A DNA stretch of 64,000 nucleotides from Haloimpatiens sp. FM7315 (GCA_041861885.1 JBGVUE010000001.1:2840001-2904000); one strand, 5' to 3'; shown: positions 28,352 through 39,540, counted from the first letter of the stretch. The notes: generated by a model from the sequence alone, not told the origin. Program-made: numbers and translations.

Positions 28352-28396
28352 AGAAAAACTGCCCTTAAGTTTACTTTGTAATCTTAAAGGCAGTTA
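28352..28396 (-). terminator. Terminator of the DUF4163/DUF3298 gene
   Basis: On the minus strand AACTGCC.TTAAG pairs with CTTAA.GGCAGTT, followed by TTTTTCT. Confidence 0.8.
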
Positions 28397-28405
28397 TATA
28401 TTCTA

Positions 28406-29834
28406 TTACTTAAGTATATTTTTTATTTCAGAAAATGGAATTACGAATTTTGGCATTCCTGTTGATCCTGGGGCTATTTCATATTTTGAAAATTCAACTA
28501 CTAGATTCCCATTATATAAATAGAATTTCTGATTATCTTTCACAGTTATAAATCCAGCTTTTCCCTTGAAATAATCTACAGAGTTCTTAGCTATTTCTTT
28601 ATTGATTTTTGAATTTATAACTTTCTTATAATCTACACTTTTTTTAAATAAATCTTTAAATTCAATTCTTTTCCCAGTTTTTAAATCTATATTATAATAA
28701 CTCTTTTCTGGCATACCATTGGCCCCGCCAGTATAACTATAATAATTAATACTAAAGCTTAAAACATCATCAGAAGCTTCTGTTACATTGTACCCGACCT
28801 GAAACTCATATTTAGGACCCTTGGATTCTTCTTTTTCTTTCTGTGAAATACTGTTGTAATAATCCATAGCCTCTTTTTCAATTTCAGCTTTTGATTTCAA
28901 AATTTCGTCTTTAACTTCTTTATTGATTTTATCTTGAAGCTTTTTATTTAAAAGTCCTGAAAATACAGGTTCATTGATATTTTCTGAAATTTTTCCCGAA
29001 AAAGCTTCTGATTCATTACTATATTTATCTTCTACTTTTATAGGCGCATTAATTGAAGTAATCTTAGCTTTTAACGCTCCTTTAGGAAGTTCAACTTTAA
29101 ATTCTGGTATTCCTGAAGAATAAGGAGCAATTTCATACAATTGATAGAAAACCACTAATTTTGAAGAACTTAGATAAAAATCTTTGTGAAATTTTATATC
29201 TTCACTTTGAATATTAACTTCTTCAAAATATTTTTCTTTATTTTCTTTCATTGATTTATTTATGCTCTTTGAAATTAAATTTCTATAGTCTACACCTTTA
29301 TTAAATAAATCTCCTAATCTTATATCTTTGCCAGTGTTTAAATCTATATTATATGCTACTTTTTCAGTATTTCCGTGTGCCCCACCAGTATATATATATT
29401 TATTTAAAGTAAGACTTAATAAACCATCTTTATCCTGATGTACCTGGTAAGTTGTTTTTGCTTCATATTTATGATATTCAAAACCAGCTTTACTAGACTC
29501 TGCCTCTAATTCTTTTGCTTCCTTCTCTAATTGGTTTTTAAAATTAATTACCTCATTTGAAATTCTATTATTTATTGCTTTTTCAACATCTTTGTTCCAA
29601 TGTCCAGAAACATGCGGAATTTTAAGTTCAACATCTATATATTTATTTTGGTATTTAATAATTTTATTAAGAATTTTCACTTCTTTATTGATACTTTTTG
29701 CAGTGCTTTGTGATGTTACAACCTTTGAGAATGGATGGTTTATTTAATGCTTTAGTCTTAGTATTTGCATAAACAGTTGCTCCTGTACTAAAAACCAAAG
29801 CCGCTGTTAAACCTAAACATGCTACTTTTTTCAT
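28406..29834 (-). CDS. Secreted protein with duplicated DUF4163/DUF3298 (RsiV-like) module
   Basis: Restored length about 475 residues. MKKVACLGLTAALVFSTGA is a signal peptide (ATG at 29834, GGAGGAG before it); a one-base change near 29724-29726 is needed to join it with the mature part. The mature protein has two homologous halves, each with a DUF4163 segment, a YxYTGGAxGxxEKxxYNIDLxTGKxIxxxDLF core (TGGAHGN and TGGANGM), and an EIAPxSxGxPxFxxP end. Similar ectodomains occur in RsiV (lysozyme sensor) and PdaC. The protein is fully secreted, without a membrane anchor or catalytic domain. Confidence 0.8.
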
Positions 29835-30242
29835 ACAAACTCCTCCATACCTTATGCATAATGCATAATTTCCATAAATAAATTTATTAGTTTTATTTAT
29901 TATCAATTTTGTTTACACTTAATTGGTTTTGTTAGTTCCACCTTGTCTATAGCTATATCATACCATCATTGCCTTATTGTGGTGTTACAAAACCATTTTT
30001 AAATAGTTACAAATTAATTAATTATTCCAGTATTAAAAGACACTATTTTTTTCTTATTGTACTGTTGATTTTACAAATAAATTCTTATTTCCATGTTATG
30101 AGAAAATATTTCCTTGGAAATTCTATAATAATGTTTTTATTTCCATCATTTAACATATACTTAGAAAATCTTGAAAAAAAATCAACACCCTGTCTTATAA
30201 CCTAGACTAGGCGCTAATTTTAAAGTATTTATATTTGCTTTT
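29835..30242. other. Intergenic region
   Basis: 408 bp between the secreted protein gene (start side) and the amino-acid ABC ATPase (stop side). No repeat, RNA or credible small ORF seen. A clear terminator for the ABC operon is not visible. Confidence 0.45.
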
Positions 30243-31013
30243 TTACATAACTCTATTTAAAAACTCTTTAATTCTTATATTATTTGTGTTTTTTATTTCC
30301 ACCGGTGATGAATCTTGTATTATTTCTCCTCTATCCATAAAGACTATTCTGTCGCTTATTTCCATAGCAAAAGGAATTTCATGAGTGACTATTATCATAG
30401 TCATTTTACTTTCATAAGCTAGATCCTTTATAACAGTCAACACTTCTCTTACAAGCTCTGGATCTAATGCTGAAGTAGGTTCATCAAATAACATTATATC
30501 CGGATTCATGGCAAGCGCCCTTGCTATTGCAACTCTTTGCTTTTGCCCTCCTGAAAGTTCTTTTTCAAAACTATCTTTTTTATCTAATAATCCAACTTTC
30601 AAAAGAAGATTTTCCGCAGCTTCATAAGCCTGAGATTTTTTAATTTTTCCCACAACTAAAGGAGCTTCAATAATGTTTTCTATAACAGTTTTATGTGGAA
30701 ATAGATTAAAATTTTGAAAAACCATACCCATAGTCTTTAGAGTTTTACTTATGCCCTCCTTACTTGGTTTAAAACCTTTTGCATCTTCTATTTTATCTAT
30801 ATAATTGTCATGTACCTTTATAGATCCTTGGTTTATTTTTTCAAGTTTTATAACACTCCTTAAAAGAGTGCTTTTGCCTGAGCCAGAAGGACCTATTATA
30901 CTTATAATTTCTCCCTTTTTTACATCTAAATTTATATTTTTTAAAACTTCAACTTCTCCGAAATTTTTATAAACACCTTTAAGACTAATTATACTCACTT
31001 TATAGCTCTCCAA
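30243..31013 (-). CDS. Polar amino acid ABC transporter, ATP-binding protein
   Basis: 256 residues: Walker A GPSGSGKST, Q-loop MVFQNFNLFPHKTV, signature LSGGQKQRVAIARALAM, Walker B IMLFDEPTSALDPELV, H-loop VTHEIPFA. The FNLFPHKT form and length are those of GlnQ/TcyN-type ATPases for polar amino acids or cystine. Last gene of a three-gene operon with permease and binding protein. Confidence 0.93.
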   Translation of the reverse strand: MESYKVSIISLKGVYKNFGEVEVLKNINLDVKKGEIISIIGPSGSGKSTLLRSVIKLEKINQGSIKVHDNYIDKIEDAKGFKPSKEGISKTLKTMGMVFQNFNLFPHKTVIENIIEAPLVVGKIKKSQAYEAAENLLLKVGLLDKKDSFEKELSGGQKQRVAIARALAMNPDIMLFDEPTSALDPELVREVLTVIKDLAYESKMTMIIVTHEIPFAMEISDRIVFMDRGEIIQDSSPVEIKNTNNIRIKEFLNRVM

Positions 31014-31039
31014 TCTATAGCATATTTTTTAATATATCT

Positions 31040-31659
31040 TTAAATATTAGACTTAAGTTCTATTTTTCTAAACACTAATACTATTAGGGAGGTTATTAAA
31101 AGATATATTAAAGCAGCAATAAAAAAAGGCTTAACGGTAAATTCTCTAGTCACTATTTCCTTGGCATTTCTAAGAATTTCCGGCATTCCTATAACAGTAA
31201 TTAGTGCAGTATCTTTAACTAAGTTTATAGCTTCATTGCAAATAGAAGGTACAACCCTTCTAAAAGCCTGAGGAAATATTATTCTTCTCATGGTATCTAC
31301 ATAACTCATTCCTAATACTTTTGCAGCTTCATATTGTCCTTTATCAATTGACTGTATTCCACCCCTCATTATTTCAGTAAAATATGCAGCATAATTAAGT
31401 ATAAAGGTAATTGAAGCTGCAGAGAATTCTGAAAGTCTAATTCCAATTACAGGAAGTCCATAATACACAAAAAATAATTGCAAAAGAAGGGAGTGCCCCT
31501 AAAAAACCAAGTATAAATACCAAGTATTCTTTTTAGGGGCTTAGTCATCTTTAAAAATGCCATTAATATTCCAAGTGGAATAGAAATTACAAGTGTAACA
31601 AAATATAATTTAAAGGTTATAATTGAACCTTTTAATATATATAAAAACATATCATTCAT
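31040..31659 (-). CDS. Polar amino acid ABC transporter permease, frame broken at 31482-31485
   Basis: Restored length about 206 residues. The N-terminal part (GSIITFKLYFVTLVISIPLGI, YTWFFRGTP) and C-terminal part (QLFFVYYGLPVIGIRLS, EIMRGGIQSIDKGQYEAAKVLGM = EAA loop) join by one T added to a coding-strand T run. HisM/GlnP-type, five helices. Between binding protein and ATPase genes, all minus strand. Confidence 0.88.
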
Positions 31660-31674
31660 AAACTAAATCAACTC

Positions 31675-32463
31675 CTACTTTTCTTTAAACCATCTTTTGT
31701 ATATTTCATCCATGGTACCATCTTTTTTCATTTCATCTAAAGCCTTATCTATAGCTTCTCCAAATTCTTTATCTTCTTTTCTATATCCAACTCCATACTC
31801 TTCTTCTCCAAAATTATCTTCCAAAACTTCATAGGTTAAAGGCTTCTTTGTCATATAATATCTACCAACTACTTCATCAATAACAACCGCGTCAATACGA
31901 CCTGCTTTTAAATCCAAAAGAGCTTCAGTATTATTAGAATATTTTTTCACGTCTTTCAATGAACTAACTACATCTTTCTCAGAATTTAAAGCTTCTTCAC
32001 TACTACTTCCCATTTGCACTCCAATGGACTTTTTAGATAAGTCCATTTTGCTCTCTATAACAGAATTTTTATTAACCATTATTATCTGTCTATTTTTAAG
32101 ATAGGCTTTTGAAAACCCTATTTTTTCTTTTCTTTCATCAGTAATGGTAAGTCCATTCCAAATAACATCTATGTCCTTATTTTTAAGACTTAAAACTACT
32201 CCATCCCAATCTACTGATTTAAATTCAACCTTTACTCCAATTCTCTTTGCAACCTCTTTAGCCAAATCTATATCAAATCCAGCAATTTCTCCATTATCAT
32301 CTCTAAATCCCATAGGCGGAAAGCTATCGTCAAGTCCAACTACAAACTTTCCCTTTTCTTTTATAGCCTCCATGGAATTAACTTTTTCTTTGGTACTTCC
32401 ACAACCTAATAATAATGTACTTAAAATCAAAGTTACCGATAAAATACAACTAATCTTCTTCAT
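31675..32463 (-). CDS. Amino acid ABC transporter substrate-binding lipoprotein
   Basis: 262 residues. Lipoprotein signal ending in LLLGC (Cys21), then a family 3 solute-binding domain: FVVGLDDSFPPMGFRDDNGEIAGFDIDLAKEVAKR, WDGVVLSLKNKDIDVIWNGLTIT (Arg/Asp ligand contacts in this family), DAVVIDEVVGRYY. Specificity could be cystine or another polar amino acid. A consensus promoter lies about 110 bp upstream. Confidence 0.93.
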   Translation of the reverse strand: MKKISCILSVTLILSTLLLGCGSTKEKVNSMEAIKEKGKFVVGLDDSFPPMGFRDDNGEIAGFDIDLAKEVAKRIGVKVEFKSVDWDGVVLSLKNKDIDVIWNGLTITDERKEKIGFSKAYLKNRQIIMVNKNSVIESKMDLSKKSIGVQMGSSSEEALNSEKDVVSSLKDVKKYSNNTEALLDLKAGRIDAVVIDEVVGRYYMTKKPLTYEVLEDNFGEEEYGVGYRKEDKEFGEAIDKALDEMKKDGTMDEIYKRWFKEK

Positions 32464-32551
32464 ATTATTATTCTCCTTTTATTATTAAATATTTATCAAA
32501 TAAAGGCCTGTCCCTTTATTAGGTTTAATTTTTTCATCTTTTGTTATACTT

Positions 32552-32580
32552 ATTATACTTTATCATGTTAAAGTTGTAAA
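32552..32580 (-). promoter_or_regulatory. Promoter of the amino acid ABC operon
   Basis: Minus strand TTTACA (32575-32580), 17-bp spacer, TATAAT (32552-32557). The ~90-nt leader has no clear riboswitch or T-box. Confidence 0.7.
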
Positions 32581-32774
32581 GTATTAAACTGCGTTTAAAG
32601 CAAAAAAATATCCTAGAATATTTCATCATAAGATATTTTCTGTATTGGAAACTATTAATAGGTTTTATATGGAAAAGGAAACATTTAATTAAACACTGAC
32701 ATTTAATATGCTTTAGGAAAATATAGTTTCCAAATTATATATTTAAAACCTTAAGGTCTTAAAATCATATTTAA

Positions 32775-33652
32775 TTATAAGGCTGGTTTTAAAAAGCCTC
32801 TTCCTTGAACTTCTTCAGCCTCTGATATAGAAATCAAAGCTTTATCATCTACAGACTCTACTATCTTTTTAACTGAGTTAAGTTCTCTAGTTGTCAAAAG
32901 GCAGTATATTATTTTTTCTTCTTACCTGTATATCCGCCTTCTCCATAAAGATAAGTAGTACCTCTTCCTATTGTAGTCATTATTTTACTTGATATTTCTT
33001 CCTCTTTAGCAGTTACAATCATAACTATTTTTTTGTGATCAAATCCTTCGATTACTTTTTCAATTACAACTGCTTTTATATACATAAGTGATACTGTATA
33101 TAATGTTAGCTTTAAATTCGTAGCAAAGGCTCCGAGAACTACTATAAATGCATCTAGCATAAAATACATTGTTGATATTTTAAAGCCATTCTTGTTTTTC
33201 AAAATCACTGCAATTATGTCTGTTCCTCCTTGAGAAGCTCTATTTCTAAATATAATTCCCATAGCAGCCCCACTTAGTATGGCTCCAAATATAGTTGAAA
33301 TAACAAGATCATCCATTAAAATGTACTTTGAAATTCCCTTAGTTACTACTAAAAATATGGACATAGTCATCATACCAATCATGCTAAAAAGCACAAAGTC
33401 CTTATCCACCTTTTTAAGTCCCAATATAAAAACTGGTATATTCAATATAAAAACCAGATATCCAGAAGGTATATGTGAAACATATTGCACTAGCAACGCT
33501 AAACCAGCTACTCCCCCACTTAGTAATTTGTGAGGAGATATGAATATATTTATTGCCAAAGCGTAAAGAAAGCTTCCAAGGCAAACCCCTATTATTCTTT
33601 TAATAAAACCATTTCTATCTTTTTTGTCATGAAGTAAATTCCCCAAAGTCAT
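32775..33652 (-). CDS. YitT-family membrane protein with DUF2179 domain, frame broken at 32912-32917
   Basis: Restored length about 293 residues. Five helices in the first 200 residues (GVCLGSFLYALAINIFISPHKLLSGGVAGLALL, FIVVLGAFATN), then the soluble DUF2179 domain with KIVMIVTAKEEEISSKIM and GRGTTYLYGEGGYTG. Adding one A to the AAAAAA run gives the rest, IIYCLLTTRELNSVKKIVE to a stop at 32775. Start at 33652 rather than 33670, because AAGGG precedes the second ATG. A cobalamin riboswitch and terminator precede it; YitT proteins have no established substrate. Confidence 0.85.
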
Positions 33653-33690
33653 TGCTATCCCTTCTTTCATATAAACTAAATTTAAGCAAT

Positions 33691-33716
33691 AAAAAAGACT
33701 TCTTGAAGAGAAGCCT
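33691..33716 (-). terminator. Leader terminator upstream of the YitT gene
   Basis: GGCTTCT and AGAAGTC (minus strand) form a 7-bp stem with loop CTTCA, followed by a T run (plus-strand A 33691-33696). It lies between the cobalamin riboswitch and the YitT start codon and is the likely regulated expression platform or its end point. Confidence 0.7.
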
Positions 33717-33902
33717 CATAGTGTACAAACTCATCACCTAACCCATCACAGTAAAACATCAAATTGGAATACGCTTACCTTGTATAAACAGCAATATATA
33801 TCTTGCATACCTTAAATAGCCCCAATACTGTTAACAAAATAGCATATATTAAGTGACTAATATAGCACTATAAATCTCTCCCTCCGAAAGATCATTAAAA
33901 GC

Positions 33903-34066
33903 TTAAGGCAGGTCTCCTGACTCTGGTTTCTTCCTTATCTTCCCTTCCCAGCGTTTTGCCAGTGGTATATAAGATTCGTCCACCAATACAGTAGCGGGGG
34001 CTGTTGTGGCCTTTAACCACATTCCCTTTTAATTTCTCAAAAGAAAACCTAAAACTTATTATTTAA
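33903..34066 (-). ncRNA. Cobalamin riboswitch
   Basis: On the minus strand, in order: AAAAGGGAATGTGG, the conserved core ACAGCCCCCGCTACTG, GGACGAA, CCACTGGC, GGGAAGGG and the B12 box AGTCAGGAGACCTGCC. The order and spacing are those of AdoCbl/MeCbl riboswitches. About 190 nt further down comes a terminator and then the YitT gene. No cobalamin synthesis or uptake gene is nearby, which makes the target unusual. Confidence 0.93.
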
Positions 34067-34336
34067 TTATCTTTATGCTTACATTCTATATAAATATTAT
34101 GTATTAAGCAAACTCAAAGTACCCTAAAATACACTTGCAAAACTTATTCTAATTTGATTGGCTTTAATTTAATTAATTTCTCTTGCTATTTCAAGTCCAT
34201 ATAGGTCATTATGGTACCATTTATAATTCTACATAATACTTTTAAATATGGTTTCAAGGCGCTCCCCATCTTTCCTCTGATTATGCTATTTTAGTCCACT
34301 AAGGTCCATTTTGTGCATATATTTTAGCTTTTTCTT
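34067..34336. other. Gene-free stretch upstream of the riboswitch
   Basis: No confirmed gene. A 24-codon ORF (minus strand, MGSALKPYLKVL..., around 34190-34265) has no properly spaced ribosome site, so I do not call it. The riboswitch promoter should be near 34080-34110. Confidence 0.4.
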
Positions 34337-34384
34337 AAAAAAACTGTAATTTAAGACCTTTACACTCTTAAATTACAGTTTTTT
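34337..34384 (-). terminator. Strong bidirectional terminator
   Basis: AAAAAACTGTAATTTAAG and its complement, 17-18 bp stem with an 11-nt loop and T runs on both strands. It ends the DUF1659-DUF2922 unit. Confidence 0.9.
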
Positions 34385-34426
34385 ACTTTAATGATTTTTA
34401 TTATTTTTATTAAATTTTAAAATTCA

Positions 34427-34631
34427 AATTCTTCAACGTTAGTACTTACAATTTCAGCTTTTACTTTAGATTTTAAATCTCCGCTTCCAAAAATAAAAAT
34501 ATTTTTTGGATTATAAGATCCATTAAATCACTTATTTCTTTTTCAGATACGTCATTTTTTACGTCCTTAAGTCTTAAGGACACTTTTTTCTTACTTTCAT
34601 CCATAAATTGCATCACTAAATCTTTATTCAT
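34427..34631 (-). CDS. DUF2922 family protein, frame broken at 34502-34507
   Basis: About 68 residues after one base is added to a six-A coding run: MNKDLVMQFMDESKKKVSLRLKDVK, then MDLIIQKNIFIFGSGDLKSKVKAEIVSTNVEEFEF. The KKVSLRLKD...SKVKAEIV...EFEF layout is that of DUF2922. It follows the DUF1659 gene by about 26 bp; the two families are usually neighbours in Firmicutes, but neither has a known function. Ribosome site GGAGGATTGCTTT. Confidence 0.82.
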
Positions 34632-34657
34632 AAAGCAATCCTCCTATATTTTTTATA

Positions 34658-34879
34658 TTATTCATTTACGACTAAGCTTTGGTCTTCTCTTAGTATTTCT
34701 TTTACTGGATACATAATTAATGATGACATAAGCATTGCTATATCATAGATGTCTTTACTATCTGCTTCTGATTTTATCTTTGAAAATTTTTGACTTCTAA
34801 ACTTATCCTTTCCATCCACTGTATCTACTACCTTTTTCAAAACCATTGAACTCTCTAGTTTATTCTCTTTTACTGCCAT
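34658..34879 (-). CDS. DUF1659 family protein
   Basis: 73 residues from the ATG at 34879 (GGGGATGATAAT before it; an earlier in-frame ATG at 34897 overlaps the ribosome site). MAVKENKLESSMVLKKVVDTVDGKDKFRSQKFSKIKSEA...DIAMLMSSLIMYPVKEIL fits DUF1659. Forms a two-gene unit with DUF2922. Function unknown. Confidence 0.82.
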   Translation of the reverse strand: MAVKENKLESSMVLKKVVDTVDGKDKFRSQKFSKIKSEADSKDIYDIAMLMSSLIMYPVKEILREDQSLVVNE

Positions 34880-34940
34880 ATTATCATCCCCTTTCATTAT
34901 CTATATATGGCGTTTCATTTGTTTTTTACCGTAAAAATTT

Positions 34941-34987
34941 AAAAACCCTGTATTTTAAGAAAATTATTCTTAAAATACAGGGTTTCC
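34941..34987 (-). terminator. Terminator downstream of the HD phosphohydrolase gene
   Basis: AAACCCTGTATTTTAAG and CTTAAAATACAGGGTTT form a perfect 17-bp stem with a 9-nt loop. Confidence 0.85.
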
Positions 34988-35041
34988 ATTAAAGAAAACT
35001 TAATTAAGTTTTATAATTTTTAACCTAAAAATATTTACACC

Positions 35042-35969
35042 TTACTTTATACTCATTCTAAATTCAACATCATAAAGCTTATACCAAGCTAAATAATTTA
35101 TTCCTATGTTTTCTTTAATCCAAGCATTATTAAACCTTAAGAACTGTCTTAATATATAAAACAGCTTAACACAATTTACCCAGTCTTCATACTCAACTTC
35201 TATATTGTCTCCTGATTCCTGCTTCTTATAAATCTCTAAAGTTTTAATAACTGCTTTTTTCACATCATCTTTTATGTTTTCATCTTTATTTATATTAAAA
35301 TGTTCAATTATCTTACCAACAAAGCCTATCATATGCTCTGTAAGCCACTTAGACTGTCTTGCCACATCTTCATCAAATTTATCTTTTATTGTACTAAGAT
35401 CGTGATTTATAAAGATAGAAGCTGGTATCTCTCCAAAAGTCTTTGAACTCTTTTCACAAATTCATCATACATATCATAATTTGAAATTTGAGATAAACTT
35501 ACAATTAAGCTTTGATAATACCATTTTCTGTTTGCATAACCTTCTTCATATCTTTCCCAAAGTTTTTCTCCAACTGTTTTATACTCATCCTCCATCATTT
35601 TAATGTTACTAAGCCTATCAGCACAAGTTACAAATTTAAATTCAGGTGACGCCTCTTCTCTTAAATAATCAAGTGTTCGTTTCTTCCTTACCTTATAATC
35701 CTCACCTTTTTTGTATTTATCTGCTATATACACCTTTTCAACTATTCTCTTTACTTTAAATCCAAATATTTCTTCAACTTCTTCTAATGACAAATACTCC
35801 TGTTCTACAGCATCATGTATTATACCAGCTACTACAGTATCATCATCCATTTTGTTTTTGCCAAAATCACTCCAACTTCTATAGGATGCACTGCATAAGG
35901 TATATCAGTACCTACTCTCTTTTTGTTCTCATGAGCCTTCAAGGCAGTTTCTATAGCTAGTGTAATCAT
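35042..35969 (-). CDS. HD-domain phosphohydrolase (SpoT-like), frame broken twice
   Basis: About 309 residues from the ATG at 35969 (GGGGG upstream). TLAIETALKAHENKKRVGTDIPYAVHPIEVGVIL and DDDTVVAGIIHDAVEQ give the H...HD metal site of RelA/SpoT-type hydrolases. Breaks at 35850-35853 and 35451-35454 each need one base. The C-terminal half (FINHDLSTIKDKFDEDVARQSKWLTEHMIGFVGKII) is not a synthetase domain. Probably a small-alarmone or nucleotide hydrolase; exact substrate uncertain. Confidence 0.78.
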
Positions 35970-36524
35970 TCAAATACCCCCTTTTAACGATATTTTTATA
36001 TATTAATGTTAAAATTTAAGTCTATCTAATTTAAATAATCTTTGAAACTATTTTTGTTAAATTTATCTATCTTTTTATATGTATATTTATATGCATAATT
36101 CCAAATATTTATCCTTTTTATAATAATAACATTATTTGAATTTAAATACAAATAATTATTCAAATATGAATTAATTTTAAATTTTCTGATTTATTTATCC
36201 TCTTACTTGTTTTAACATTTATTTCAAATAATTATAGCATTTTATATTAAATACGGTATAATATAGTTAATTATGTTTTTTATGTTTTTAAAATTCTTAA
36301 AATGAATCTTATTTTTAGAATTTATTCTATAATACAGCTAAATCTAATTTTATATTTTACAAACTACTTCTCTATATTCTTTATATATTGGTTAGAATTG
36401 TGGGAATACTAAGATGGAAATTAAACTGCATAGTTTTTTTAAAATTAGGTTTTACATCCTTAGCAAAATATTAATTAACTTTACAAAACTTAAGTATTAA
36501 CTACATATGAAAGGGGTTAAGAAA
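35970..36524. other. AT-rich intergenic region
   Basis: 555 bp between divergent genes. A TATAAT is present near 36257 in CGGTATAATATAG but without a good -35. No RNA, repeat or small gene recognised. Confidence 0.45.
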
Positions 36525-39445
36525 ATGGAATTGAACAAAATTTATGAAGGTTTTAAACTTCAAGAAATAAAAGAATTAAAAGATATAAATAGCACTGGAA
36601 TGATTTTTGAACATGAAAAAACTGGAGCACAACTTTTTTCATAAAAAATGATGACGATAACAAAGTGTTTTCCATATCCTTTAGAACACCTCCAGAAAAC
36701 AGCACTGGGGTTCCTCATATAATTGAACATTCAGTTTTATGTGGCTCTAGGAAGTTTCCTGTTAAGGAACCTTTTGTTGAACTTATAAAAGGTTCTCTAA
36801 ACACTTTTTTAAACGCTATGACTTTTCCTGATAAAACTATGTATCCTGTAGCAAGTAAAAACGATAAGGATTTTTTAAATTTAATGGATGTTTATCTTGA
36901 TGCAGTTTTATATCCTGATATGTATAACCATCCCGAAATATTTATGCAAGAAGGCTGGCATTATGAGCTTCAAAAAAAGGAAGATCCTCTTACTTTAAAA
37001 GGTGTTGTATACAATGAAATGAAGGGCGCTTTCTCTTCTCCTGATTCTGTTCTTATGAGGAAAGTTCAAGAATCTTTATTTCCTGATACAATTTATGGAG
37101 TTGAATCTGGTGGAGACCCAGAAGTTATCCCTGAACTTTCTTATGAAGAATTTATAAATTTCCATAAAAAATACTATCATCCATCAAACAGTTATATATA
37201 TTTATACGGAAACATGGATATAGAAGAAAAGCTTAAATTTATAAACGAAAACTATTTAAAAGACTTTGACAAAATTCATGTAGATTCTGAAATAAAAATT
37301 CAAAAGCCTTTTGAAAATACAAAAGAGAATACTGTTGAATACCCTATATCTGAGAAAGAAAGTGAAAAAGATAAGACTTTTTTAAGTCTAAATTTTGTAA
37401 TGGGAACTTCTAAAGACAAAGAAGAATATTTATCTTTAGATATGCTAGAAAATATTCTTTTAGAAAGTGAATCCTCACCACTAAAAAAGGCTCTTATAGA
37501 AGCTAATTTAGGCAAGGATGTTTATGGCTACTATGACAGAAGCATTTTGCAACCAGTATTTAGTATTGTAGTTAAAAATTCTAACGAAGATAAAAGAGAT
37601 GCTTTTAGAAAAATGGTAAAAGACTGTCTTTTAGATTTAGTTAAAAACGGAATTGACAAGAAGCTTATAGAAGCCTGCATTAATAGGAAAGAATTTGATT
37701 TAAAAGAAGCTAATTATCAAAGTTTTCCTAAAGGTCTTGCCTACGGAATAGAGTGTATGGATAGCTGGCTATATGGTGAAGATCCTTGTAAACATCTAGA
37801 ATTTGAAAGCACTCTTGAAAAAATAAAAACAGCCCTTACTACTAACTATTTTGAAAAATTAATTGAAAAGTATTTATTAGATAACCCTCATAGTTCTATT
37901 CTTGTTGTAAAGCCATGTAAAGGAATGGCTGAAGCAAAAGAAGAAGAAACCAAAACTAAACTTAAAAATTACAAGGAAAGCTTAAATGAAGGTGAAATTA
38001 ATAAGATAATAGAGTCAACAAATAAATTAATGGAAAGACAAGTTACTCCTGATTCCAAAGAAAAGCTTGAACTTATTCCTTTGCTTTCCTTAAATGACAT
38101 AAATAAAGAAATTGAAAAACTTCCTATAGAGGAAAAAGAAGAATTAGGTGTAAAAGTCCTTCATCATTCTATATTTACTGGTGGAATTGCTTATTTAACT
38201 TTATACTTTGATATGAGTTCAGTTAAGGAAGATCTAATTTCCTATGCTTCACTTTTATCTGCCCTTTTAACTAATATAAGCACAAAAAATTATAGTTATG
38301 AAGATTTAACAAATGAAATCGACATAAATACCGGTGGAATGAGTTTCAATCCAGCATGTTACAGTAATTGCAATGATTCAATGACTTTTTACCCTAAATT
38401 TGATGTAAGATCTAAGGTATTAATAGAAAAAATGCCTAAATTATTTGAACTTTTAGGAGAAATAATTTCAAACACTAAATTTGATGAAAAGAAAAAAGCT
38501 AAGGAGCTAATTCAAAAAATAAAATCACGTTTGGAAATGTCTTTATTTGACAGAGGCCACATGGTAGCTGCAAAACGTCTTTGCTCCTATTTTTCTCCTT
38601 CAACAAAATACAATGAAATTATAAATGGCTTAGACTTTTATAACTTCATCTGCGATATTGAAAAAGACTTTGAAAACAAATGGGAAACAATTTCATCAAA
38701 ATTACAAGAAGTAACTAATTTGATTTTCAACAAAGAAAATTTACTTATTAGTCTTACTTGTGATGAAAAGGACTATTTAAACTTTAAAGATAATTTTAAA
38801 ATATTACAGGAAAAGTTAAAAGGCAATAAAATTATTGACTCAAAACCAAAATTTGATCTTAAGCCTTATAATGAAGGAATTATGACTTCAGCTAAAGTTC
38901 AATATGTAGCTAAGGGTTATAACTTTAGAAAAGCAGGTTTTGAATACAGCGGCGCTCTTAGAGTTTTAAAAACCATCATAAGTTTTGATTATCTATGGAA
39001 TAAAGTTAGAGTACAAGGAGGGGCCTACGGAAGTTTTTCACATTTTGAAATGAATGGTAACCTATTCTTTACCTCTTACAGAGATCCAAATCTAAAAGAA
39101 ACTTTAGATGCATATAACGATGCGTATAAATATGTAGAACAATTTAATGCAGATTATAGAGAGATGACTAAATACATTATAGGAACTATAAGCGAACTTG
39201 ATACTCCATTAACTCCTTCTATGAAAGGTGATGCCGCATCAATAAATTATATAAGAGGAATATCAGAAGAAGCTATTAAGAAGGAAAGAGATGAAATATT
39301 ATCAACTTCAGTAGATGACATAAGATCATTAAAAGATATGCTTAAAGCTTCTTTTGAAGAAAATTATATATGTGTTTTAGGAAATGAATCTACAATAAAA
39401 GAAAATAAAGACCTATTCAAGAAAACTTTCAATTTATTTGAATAA
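36525..39445 (+). CDS. M16C zinc peptidase (PreP/Cym1-like), frame broken at 36634-36639
   Basis: Restored length about 973 residues. The ATG at 36525 follows GAAAGGGG. After 38 codons the frame breaks at a six-T run; one added T gives FFIKNDDDNKVFSISFRTPP. The inverted zinc motif is HIIEH (in TGVPHIIEHSVLCGS) with GSLNTFLNAMTFPDKTMYP and a distal EMKGAFSSP glutamate region; two M16 halves and a PreP-type hinge follow, with VRVQGGAYGSF near the C-terminus. PreP-type enzymes are cytosolic oligopeptidases that degrade peptides such as leftover signal peptides. Confidence 0.92.
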
Positions 39446-39455
39446 ATTATAACAT

Positions 39456-39538
39456 TAAATGCCCTAAACTTTTATTTTACTTTAGTTTAGGGCATTTACG
39501 AAAAAGAGATGCCTTTATCTTAAGGCACCTCTTTTTCA
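39456..39538 (+). terminator. Two consecutive terminator hairpins
   Basis: First hairpin: AAATGCCCTAAACT with AGTTTAGGGCATTT. Second: GAAAAAGAG.TGCCTT with AAGGCA.CTCTTTTTC (39499-39538), T-rich on both sides. They end the M16 gene. Confidence 0.85.
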
Positions 39539-39540
39539 TA

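Noticed and set aside
34190..34265. 24-codon ORF upstream of the cobalamin riboswitch
   Set aside because: The purine-rich stretch is directly at the ATG with no spacing, and the peptide has no supporting context.
36634..39445. M16 peptidase as an N-terminally short protein starting at 36665
   Set aside because: The upstream ATG at 36525 has a good ribosome site and the missing 40 residues appear after adding one T.
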